Shown in pieces: positions 57,596 through 64,000 of a stretch of DNA of 64,000 bases. The stretch covers positions 534,683-598,682 of the forward strand of contig NZ_JALDAX010000005.1 in NCBI RefSeq assembly GCF_022698145.1, given 5' to 3'. The stretch is from Streptomyces spinosisporus (GTDB taxonomy: Bacteria; Actinomycetota; Actinomycetes; Streptomycetales; Streptomycetaceae). A program made the position numbers and the translations under genes. The notes beneath the pieces were generated by a model that saw only the letters and a list, made by a program, of their open reading frames with translations, had not been told where the DNA came from and made no database searches. Within the stretch, counting starts at the first letter, position 1, and every line of letters begins with the position of its first letter.

Positions 57596-58925
57596 CCGGC
57601 GCCTCGCGCTCAAGCTCACCGCCGCGGTCGCCACCGTACAGACCGCCGCCGTCCTGCTGGCCACCCGCGCCGCGGCCGACCCCTCGCCGACCCCCACGAA
57701 GTCCGACGACAACTGCGGTCTGCTGTCCGGCCAGGCCCGGCAGGTCTGCGAAGGCGACACCGGAGGCGGCTCCTCCGGCGGCTCCCCCTCCCTCGACCCC
57801 ACCTCCACCCTCGACCCGCTCTCCTCCCTCGCCAAGGGCTGTGCCGACGCCGCCTCCTGGACCGTCGACAAGCTCAGCGACGCGGTGAAGGAGACGGCGA
57901 ACGTCGACTTCACGAACACCAAGTTCCTGCAGCAGTACGCGGTCGTCTTCGCCGCGTCCACGGTCCTCACCCTCCTGCTGTGGCTGCTCGCCGTGGCCAA
58001 GCGTGCCGTGCGGGGCGTCCCCCTCACCACGGCCGTCTCGGAGGCGATCGGCTTCCTGTGGCTGACGGTCCTGGCGTCCGCCTTCACCCCGCTGATCCTC
58101 TACACCGTCGTATCGGCGACCGACGGCATCACCGACGTCCTCGCCAAGACCACCGGCGACCAGACGGACACCTTCTTCGGCACGTTCTCCGGCGCCCTCG
58201 ACAAGGGCAACGACATCGGCGGCGGCCCCATCATGCTGATCGTCGTCTCCCTGGTCAGCATCCTCGCCGCCGGCGTCCTGTGGCTGGAGCTCGTCATCCG
58301 CGCCGCCCTGCTGTACGTCGGCGCCCTCCTCGGCACCGTGGTCTACGCCGGCCTGGTCGACAAGAACCTGTGGGGCCACGTCCGCCGCTGGGCGGGCATC
58401 ATGATCGCCGTGATCCTGGTGAAGCCGGTCATCGTGATCGTGCTCGGCCTCGCGGGCGCCCTGTCCACCGACGGCGGCCCGGACTCCTTCTCCGCCGTCG
58501 TCTCCGGCCTCGCGATCATCCTGCTCGCCATCTTCGCCAGCGCGATGATCTACCGCTTCGTGCCCGGCTTCGGCGACGAGATCGCCTCCGGCCGCAACAA
58601 CCGCATCATGCAGGGCGCCGAGAGCAAGGCCGCCGCGGTCATCAGCTCCCCGGCCACCATGGTCGCGCAGGGCATCAAGACCCACAGCGCCCGCGCCAAC
58701 GACAACGGAGGCGGCGGCCAGTCGTCCTCCGGCGGCAGCGCCCGCCCGGCCAACCCGGTCAGCGGCGGCGTGGCCGCCCACTCCACCCGCACCTCGAACG
58801 GTGGTGGTGGCGGAGCCGTCCCCTCCGCCGCACCCGCACCCCGTTCGCCGAGCCCGGCCAGCACCCCGCACGCCGGCGACAACCGCAACAGCAGTAGCAA
58901 CCGCACGGGAGGTGAAGGGCGTTGA
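57585..58925 (+). CDS. Polytopic membrane protein, VirB6/TrbL-like
   Basis: 446 aa. A cleavable signal-like N-terminus (about 1-31, ending RAAADP) precedes a Ser/Gly/Pro-rich segment and six to seven membrane helices (YAVVFAASTVLTLLLWLLAV, IMLIVVSLVSILAAGVLWLE, GIMIAVILVKPVIVIVLGLA). A low-complexity Gly/Ser/Asn tail of about 80 aa follows. Its topology, with a central Lys-Pro helix, fits VirB6/TrbL channel components. It overlaps both neighbours, so the operon is tightly coupled. Confidence 0.8.
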   Translation: MPGSRRLALKLTAAVATVQTAAVLLATRAAADPSPTPTKSDDNCGLLSGQARQVCEGDTGGGSSGGSPSLDPTSTLDPLSSLAKGCADAASWTVDKLSDAVKETANVDFTNTKFLQQYAVVFAASTVLTLLLWLLAVAKRAVRGVPLTTAVSEAIGFLWLTVLASAFTPLILYTVVSATDGITDVLAKTTGDQTDTFFGTFSGALDKGNDIGGGPIMLIVVSLVSILAAGVLWLELVIRAALLYVGALLGTVVYAGLVDKNLWGHVRRWAGIMIAVILVKPVIVIVLGLAGALSTDGGPDSFSAVVSGLAIILLAIFASAMIYRFVPGFGDEIASGRNNRIMQGAESKAAAVISSPATMVAQGIKTHSARANDNGGGGQSSSGGSARPANPVSGGVAAHSTRTSNGGGGGAVPSAAPAPRSPSPASTPHAGDNRNSSSNRTGGEGR

Positions 58926-60481
58926 CGACCGAGTCCCACCTGTCCCATCCGGTCACGCCCCGCCGTACATATCTCATCGGCCGCGCCCGGCCGAACGCGA
59001 TCGTCGGCCGCAACCGCGAGTCCGGCGAGATCGTCCTGATCATCGCGGGCGCGTTCCTCGGCATGATGTGCGGCCTCCTGGTCCCCGTCCTCTCCCTGCG
59101 CATCGTGCTGCTGATGGGCTTCCCGCTGCTCGCGCTGGCAGCGGTCTACGTGCCGTACAAGCACCGCACGTTCTACAAGTGGTTCGAGATCAACCGCAGT
59201 TACAAGCGCACCCTGAAGCAGGGCACCTTGTACCGCTCCGGCGTCATGGAGGCCGGCACCCGCCTGGACGGCCGCGAGATCGAGATCGGCCCCCCGCCCG
59301 GCATCGGCCGCATCACCTGGCTGGCCGCCCCCTTCGGGCCCGACGAGATCGCCGTACTGCTGCACGCCGACCGCAGGACCGTCACCGCCGCCATCGAGAT
59401 CGAGGGACCCGGCGTCGGCCTGCGCGACTCCGAGGACCAGGAAGCCCTCGTCGACCGCTTCGGCACCCTGCTCAAGCACGTCGCCAACGGCGACGGCTTC
59501 GTCACCCGCCTGCAGATGCTCGCCCGCACCCTCCCCGCCGACCCGGACGCCCACGCCAAGGACGTCGCCGTCCGCGGCGACGACAAGGCACCGGGATGGC
59601 TGCAGGGCTCGTACGACCAACTGCAGTCCATGGTGTCGACGAGCAGCGAGCAGCACCGCGCCTATCTCGTCGCCTGCATGCACTTCACCCGCGAGCTCGC
59701 CTCCGAGGCGCACGCCATGGCGCGCGCCGCCCGCCCGCAGAACGGCCGCAAGGTGGACCGGGACGCCGGCCTCGCCGTCGTCATGGCCCGCGAGCTCACC
59801 GACATCTGCTCGCGCCTGCAGGAGGCCGACATCCGGGTCCGCCAGCCCCTCGGCCAGGGCCGGCTCGCCTCGCTCATCCACTCCATGTACGACCCCGACC
59901 ACCCGATCGACCACATCCAGGCGATGACCAAGCGCAACGCCTGGCCGGCCGAGCTGGACGCCATGGAGCCGACCTACCTCCAGGCCAAGACCCGTGAGTC
60001 CGCCACCCGCGCGCCCTGGTGCCACGCCACGGCCTGGGTGAAGGAGTGGCCGATGACCCCGGTGGGCGTCAACTTCCTGGCGCCGCTGCTGGTCCACACC
60101 CCGGACGTCATCCGAACGGTCGCCGTGACGATGGATCTCGAGCCCACCGAGGTAGCCATCGAACGCATGCTGACCGAAAAGACCAACGACGAGGCGGAGG
60201 CCTCCCGCGCCGCCAAGATGAACCGCACCGTGGACCCCCGTGACGTGGCCGCCCACAACCGCCTCGACCAGCGCGGCGAGGACCTCGCCAGCGGCGCGGC
60301 GGGCGTGAACCTCGTCGGCTACATCACCGTCTCCTCCCGCTCCCCCGAGGCCCTGGCCCGCGACAAGCGGACCATCCGGGCGTCGGCCGGAAAGTCGTAC
60401 CTGAAGCTGGAGTGGTGCGACCGGGAGCACCATCGCGCCTTCGTGAACACGCTTCCGTTCGCCACCGGCATCCGAAGGTAG
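58922..60481 (+). CDS. SCO6880-type protein: VirB3-like membrane part plus VirB4 N-terminal-like domain
   Basis: 519 aa. TTG start overlapping the previous stop (TTGA), with GAGGTGAAGGG upstream. Two membrane helices (VLIIAGAFLGMMCGLLVPVL and ALAAVYVPYK) follow a short basic N-terminus, as in VirB3/PrgI/TcpE. The rest is a soluble CagE/TrbE/VirB4 N-domain-like region (GRITWLAAPFGPDEIAVLLH and GLLKHVANGDGF type) with no Walker motifs. Together with the next gene it looks like VirB3-VirB4 divided differently from usual. Confidence 0.8.
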   Translation: MTTESHLSHPVTPRRTYLIGRARPNAIVGRNRESGEIVLIIAGAFLGMMCGLLVPVLSLRIVLLMGFPLLALAAVYVPYKHRTFYKWFEINRSYKRTLKQGTLYRSGVMEAGTRLDGREIEIGPPPGIGRITWLAAPFGPDEIAVLLHADRRTVTAAIEIEGPGVGLRDSEDQEALVDRFGTLLKHVANGDGFVTRLQMLARTLPADPDAHAKDVAVRGDDKAPGWLQGSYDQLQSMVSTSSEQHRAYLVACMHFTRELASEAHAMARAARPQNGRKVDRDAGLAVVMARELTDICSRLQEADIRVRQPLGQGRLASLIHSMYDPDHPIDHIQAMTKRNAWPAELDAMEPTYLQAKTRESATRAPWCHATAWVKEWPMTPVGVNFLAPLLVHTPDVIRTVAVTMDLEPTEVAIERMLTEKTNDEAEASRAAKMNRTVDPRDVAAHNRLDQRGEDLASGAAGVNLVGYITVSSRSPEALARDKRTIRASAGKSYLKLEWCDREHHRAFVNTLPFATGIRR

Positions 60482-60494
60482 GGGCTGAGCTCTG

Positions 60495-61922
60495 ATGCGG
60501 GATCCGCTGTCCGTCCTCACCGACGCCTTCACGTCCTTCCTCTTCGGGAAGGTCGAGACGACCCGCCTGCCGGTACGCACCTCCACGGGCCAGGCCCAGG
60601 CCGTCTATCTGCCCACCGCGGCCCCCGGCCTCGGCGACTCGGGCGTCATCATCGGCCGCGAGGTCTACTCCGGAAAGGGCTACATCTACGACCCCTTCCA
60701 GCTCTACGGCCAGCAACTGCCCGCCCCGCACTGGCTGGTCCTCGGCGAGTCCGGCAACGGCAAGTCGGCCCTGGAGAAGACCTACGTCCTGCGCCAGCTC
60801 CGCTTCCGCGACCGCCAGGTCGTCGTCCTGGACGCCCAGGGCGAGGACGGCGTCGGCGAGTGGAACCTCATCGCGGAAGAGCTGGGGATAACTCCCATCC
60901 GGCTCGACCCGACGGCCGCCCTCGACCACGGCATCCGCCTCAACCCCCTCGACCCGGCGATCACGACGACCGGCCAGCTAGCGCTGCTGCGCACCATCAT
61001 CGAGGTCGCGATGGGCCACGGCCTCGACGAACGCTCCGGCTTCGCGCTCAAGGTCGCGCACGCCTACGTCAACGAGACCATCGTCGAACGCCAGCCGGTC
61101 CTCACCGATATCGTCGAGCAGCTACGGCACCCCGAGCCGGAGTCCGCCGAGGCGATGAACGTCGCCATAGACGACGTACGGGCCTGGGGCCTGGACGTGG
61201 CACTGGTCCTCGACCGCCTGGTCGACGGTGACCTGCGCGGCATGTTCGACGGCCCCACGACCGTCGGCATCGACCTCGACGCGCCCCTCATCGTGTTCGA
61301 CCTGTCCCACATCGACCGCAACTCCATCGCCATGCCGATCCTCATGGCGATCGTCGGCGTATGGCTGGAACACACCTGGATCCGCCCCGACCGGAAGAAG
61401 CGCATCTTCCTGGTCGAGGAGGCCTGGCACATCATCAACAGCCCGTTCGTGGCCCAGCTGTTCCAGCGGCTGCTGAAGTTCGGCCGACGCCTCGGCCTGT
61501 CCTTCGTCGCGGTCGTCCACCACCTGTCCGACGTCGTCGACGGAGCCGCCGCCAAGGAAGCGGCCGCGATCCTGAAGATGGCGTCGACCCGGACGATCTA
61601 CGCCCAGAAAGCCGACGAGGCCCGGGCCACGGGCCGCGTCCTGGGCCTGCCCCGATGGGCCGTGGAGATCATCCCCACGCTCACCCCGGGCATCGCCGTG
61701 TGGGACGTCAACGGCAACGTCCAGGTCGTCAAACACCTGATCACGGAGACGGAACGCCCCCTGGTCTTCACCGACCGCGCGATGACGGAGTCGTCCGCCG
61801 AGCGCGACCTGAACGACGACGCCCTGCGCGCCGCCGAACTGGAGGCCGAGGAGCGCGCGGCCGCCTTCGTGGAACAGCAGCTGAGCGACTTCGAAGGCCC
61901 GTCCGAGTCGACGGTGGCGTAG
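60495..61922 (+). CDS. VirB4-type T4SS ATPase (C-terminal ATPase part)
   Basis: 475 aa. Walker A GESGNGKS at residues 84-91. Walker B region RIFLVEEAWHII has Glu in the first acidic position and the VirB4 EAW signature. The sensor block FVAVVHHLSDVVD and LSMASTRTIY-like ILKMASTRTIYAQ are typical of VirB4. The usual N-terminal VirB4 domain is absent from this chain, since the preceding gene encodes it. The motor for translocation or assembly acts at the inner face of the membrane. It lies 13 bases downstream of the previous gene. Confidence 0.9.
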   Translation: MRDPLSVLTDAFTSFLFGKVETTRLPVRTSTGQAQAVYLPTAAPGLGDSGVIIGREVYSGKGYIYDPFQLYGQQLPAPHWLVLGESGNGKSALEKTYVLRQLRFRDRQVVVLDAQGEDGVGEWNLIAEELGITPIRLDPTAALDHGIRLNPLDPAITTTGQLALLRTIIEVAMGHGLDERSGFALKVAHAYVNETIVERQPVLTDIVEQLRHPEPESAEAMNVAIDDVRAWGLDVALVLDRLVDGDLRGMFDGPTTVGIDLDAPLIVFDLSHIDRNSIAMPILMAIVGVWLEHTWIRPDRKKRIFLVEEAWHIINSPFVAQLFQRLLKFGRRLGLSFVAVVHHLSDVVDGAAAKEAAAILKMASTRTIYAQKADEARATGRVLGLPRWAVEIIPTLTPGIAVWDVNGNVQVVKHLITETERPLVFTDRAMTESSAERDLNDDALRAAELEAEERAAAFVEQQLSDFEGPSESTVA

Positions 61923-61934
61923 GGGGAGGCAGTG

Positions 61935-63431
61935 GTGAGACCGGACGACCGGAGACGGGAAGGCCGGGACGGCCAGGGCGGCATCCCGGACGGCCTGCTG
62001 ATCGGCATACTCGCCTTCCTGCTCGGCATGACCCTGCTGGTGTGGTCGGCCACGGGCCTCGCCGGCTGGTTCGCGCAGGGCAGCTGGCCGGACCACGTCA
62101 CCTTCGCCCGTACGCCCGTCGCGATGCGCCACCTCATCGGCGAACCGCACGACATCCCCGGCGCCTGGCCCGCCACACCGAAGACACAGCTTTCCGGATA
62201 CGGCCTGTTCTGGGGGCTGTTCATCGGCCAGCTGATGGTGCTGGTCGTCCTGACGGTCTTCGTGATGGGAACGCTCGCGCGCTGGCGCGCGGTCCGCCTG
62301 AAGCGACGCACGGCACCCACGTCGTTCGAGAAGCCCGCGCCCTCGCCCTCGCTCGCGCAGGAGCCGCAGCCCGCACCCGAACCGCTGCCGACCCAGCACG
62401 AGGTACCGACACCGAGAACGGCACCACCGGAACCGCCCACGACGGTTATTGACCAGGAACCGGCACCGACCACGCCCCTCTTCACCAGCGAGCCGCTCGC
62501 GGGCGGCCAGGAGAAGATCGTCGTCGGCCCGAGGGACAGCCGCCAGGCAACCGCCACCCAGGCCGTACGGGACGCCGAGGGCCCGGCCCTCGTCATCACC
62601 TCGAACCCGGCCGTCTGGTCGGACACGAAGGACGCCCGCGCCAAACTGGGCCCGGTCCTCCTCTACGACCCTGCCCACCTCTGCGACACCCCGGCCCGAC
62701 TGCACTGGGCCCCCACCGCCGGCTGCGAGGACAAACAGACCGCGACAGCCAGAGCCGCCGCGCTGCTGGCCCCCATCCGTCCCACGGCCAAGCTCGACCA
62801 GGCGCTGGCCGCGACAGCCGAAACGCTCCTGCGCTGTTACCTGCACGCCGCCGCGGTCGACGGCCGCACCACCCGCCACGTCCACCGCTGGGCCCAGGGC
62901 GCCCAGATCCAGGACGCGGTCCGCATTCTCCGTACGAGCCCCAAGGCCGCTCCCGGCTGCGCCGGCGAACTCGAGGCGGCCCTCACCGCCCATCCCGAAC
63001 GCCGCGACATGGCCCAGGAGTTGACCAGCAGAGCCCTCTCCGCTCTCTTCACGGTCAACATCCGCGAGGCGTGCACTCCAAACCGAACCGATGCCCTCGC
63101 CTTGGATTCCTTCGTCCACGAAGGGGGCACGCTTTATGTGGTGGGGGAATCCATCGAGGACCCCAGGACGAACCCGGGCGCCATGCCCCTCCTGACGGCT
63201 CTCGTCGCAAGCGTGGTCGAGCGCGGCCGGCACATGGCCGAACGGTCATCCTCCGGTCGCCTCGACCCACCATTGACCCTCGTCCTCGACGATGTCGCAG
63301 CAGTGGCTCCGCTTCCCCAGCTCCCGGAGCTGCTGGCCACCGGAGCGGAGCGGGGCCTGCCGACCCTGGCCCTGCTCCGCTCCCGAGAACAGGGCCGCTC
63401 ACGCTGGCCGCACGACGAACTCCCGGTCTGA
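61935..63431 (+). CDS. VirD4/TraD-like coupling protein with degenerate ATPase motifs
   Basis: About 498 aa. Two membrane helices (about 20-45 and 93-118), a Pro-rich linker, then a TraD-like domain in which the Walker A position reads VGPRDSRQATA, lacking GK[ST]. The Walker B position reads LTLVLDDVAAVAPLPQLPEL, keeping the APLP.LPEL context but DD instead of DE. The protein ends at LALLRSREQGRSRW, where active relatives continue for about 100 residues. It is therefore probably a non-hydrolysing adaptor. GTG 61935 is favoured by GGAGG spacing; 61932 is an alternative. Confidence 0.8.
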   Translation: MRPDDRRREGRDGQGGIPDGLLIGILAFLLGMTLLVWSATGLAGWFAQGSWPDHVTFARTPVAMRHLIGEPHDIPGAWPATPKTQLSGYGLFWGLFIGQLMVLVVLTVFVMGTLARWRAVRLKRRTAPTSFEKPAPSPSLAQEPQPAPEPLPTQHEVPTPRTAPPEPPTTVIDQEPAPTTPLFTSEPLAGGQEKIVVGPRDSRQATATQAVRDAEGPALVITSNPAVWSDTKDARAKLGPVLLYDPAHLCDTPARLHWAPTAGCEDKQTATARAAALLAPIRPTAKLDQALAATAETLLRCYLHAAAVDGRTTRHVHRWAQGAQIQDAVRILRTSPKAAPGCAGELEAALTAHPERRDMAQELTSRALSALFTVNIREACTPNRTDALALDSFVHEGGTLYVVGESIEDPRTNPGAMPLLTALVASVVERGRHMAERSSSGRLDPPLTLVLDDVAAVAPLPQLPELLATGAERGLPTLALLRSREQGRSRWPHDELPV

Positions 63432-63437
63432 CACCGC

Positions 63438-63983
63438 TCAGTCGCGATCCAGGACGAACTCCAGCTCCTTCTCGTCGAGCTTGTCGGACAGCGGCACGAT
63501 CCGCCCGGTGGGCACGAACCCCGCCCTGCGGTAGAAGGCCTGGGCCCGGCCGTTGTCCTCATGCACGATGAGCCGAACCCGCTCGGCCCCACGCGCCCAC
63601 GCCCACTCCAGTCCGGCGTCGAAGAGCACCTCGGTCAGCCCGATCCCTCGCAACTCCGGCTGCACGAACACCCCGACGATATGCCCCTGCTTCCGCTCGA
63701 TCGGATAGCCCGCCCAGTCCGTCGTCCCGGGCTCCTCCATCAGCACGGTGAGGGTCGCGCCCCACTCCCCGTCCGGCCCTTCGGCAATGAACTGCTGCGC
63801 TCCCAGGGCCCCTTCGGCACCACCGGCCGTACGCTCCTGCCAGAACGACTCCGGGTGCCGCAGCGCCTCCTCGTACGTCTCCAGATAGGCGAGATGCGCA
63901 ATCGGATCCTGCAACGCGACGAGCCGCAGCGCCTTCGCGGCCGGCCATTCGTCGGCACGTACGGGACGGATCTTGTAGGTCAT
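63438..63983 (-). CDS. GNAT-family N-acetyltransferase
   Basis: 181 aa. The GNAT core has VGVFVQPELRGIGLTEVLFD (acetyl-CoA loop Q/R-x-x-G-x-G/A degenerate as R-G-I-G-L) and RVRLIVHEDNGRAQAFYRRAGF. It resembles small-molecule or antibiotic-type acetyltransferases; the substrate is unknown. ATG 63983 is seven bases after TACCGT, so leaderless; a GTG at 63992 was rejected. It is convergent with the VirD4-like gene, six bases apart. Confidence 0.87.
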   Translation of the reverse strand: MTYKIRPVRADEWPAAKALRLVALQDPIAHLAYLETYEEALRHPESFWQERTAGGAEGALGAQQFIAEGPDGEWGATLTVLMEEPGTTDWAGYPIERKQGHIVGVFVQPELRGIGLTEVLFDAGLEWAWARGAERVRLIVHEDNGRAQAFYRRAGFVPTGRIVPLSDKLDEKELEFVLDRD

Positions 63984-63990
63984 ACGAGCC

Positions 63991-63996
63991 ACGGTA
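63991..63996 (-). promoter_or_regulatory. -10 element of leaderless GNAT promoter
   Basis: TACCGT on the minus strand, seven bases before ATG 63983, at the window edge. Confidence 0.5.
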
Positions 63997-64000
63997 GCCG

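Noticed and set aside
53469..63431. Integrative conjugative element (ICE) or plasmid insertion
   Set aside because: No integrase, relaxase, replication gene, att repeats or tRNA boundary; base composition matches neighbours; degenerate VirD4.
1..64000. tRNA, rRNA, CRISPR arrays, insertion sequences
   Set aside because: No cloverleaf-like tRNA sequence, no regular spacer-repeat pattern, and no transposase motif was found by reading both strands.

Overview
The window is high-GC actinobacterial DNA from a Streptomyces-type chromosome. It has strong GC bias at third codon positions, many GTG and TTG starts, 4-base gene overlaps, mycothiol synthase, GlnR, the nickel regulator Nur, the c-di-GMP-responsive anti-sigma RsiG, and a chromosomal T4SS-like cluster resembling what I recall as cmdABCDEF of S. 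coelicolor. Gene order (nur, glnR, mprAB-like pair, ppk, pit, pst, cmd-like) fits a core-chromosome arm as I remember it. I see no integrase, transposase, rRNA, tRNA or CRISPR array, so most of the window looks vertically inherited.

Layout. 1-4.4 kb: three paralogous GntR-type regulators, a HAD hydrolase and two small membrane peptides; two regulator/peptide pairs are tandem copies sharing an AGTTGG-N3-CCAACT operator. 4.5-9.3 kb: Eis-type acetyltransferase, rsiG, dtd, a YgfZ-type protein, nur, a nitrobindin-like protein and a 33-aa membrane peptide. 9.4-16.5 kb: a three-paralogue operon of membrane-anchored proteins, DsrE-like protein, a thiosulfate sulfurtransferase operon with a cysteine-containing leader peptide, a DUF2993 protein and a MoaD-like carrier. 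16.6-25.2 kb: alpha/beta hydrolase, glnR, a LacI regulator, secreted trypsin-like protease, HtrA-type protease and an MprAB-like two-component system. 25.2-28.8 kb: two tandem membrane-spanning HTH proteins and a secreted peptidoglycan-binding protein. 31.7-38.6 kb: two back-to-back ABC exporter operons, one led by an ECF sigma factor and one by a YtrA-type GntR regulator with a near-perfect palindromic operator.

28.9-50.8 kb is rich in phosphate metabolism: a secreted nucleotidase, ppk followed by an overlapping CHAD protein and a NUDIX hydrolase, DUF47-Pit, and pstSCAB behind a phased PHO box. CsoR with a clear copper operator lies between. 50.9-53.3 kb holds a Tat lipoprotein FAD oxidase and a PAP2 phosphatase.

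The most unusual system is at 53.5-63.4 kb. It has a bifunctional SLT-NlpC/P60 wall hydrolase and a six-gene operon: a two-TM protein, a bitopic TcpC/VirB8-like protein, a VirB6/TrbL-like protein, a VirB3/VirB4-N-like protein, a VirB4-type ATPase, and a VirD4-like protein whose Walker A motif is destroyed. With no relaxase, oriT or integrase, this looks like a domesticated conjugation machine. A recurring feature across the window is the promoter signature TANNNT followed 6-7 bases later by the start codon, implying many leaderless mRNAs.
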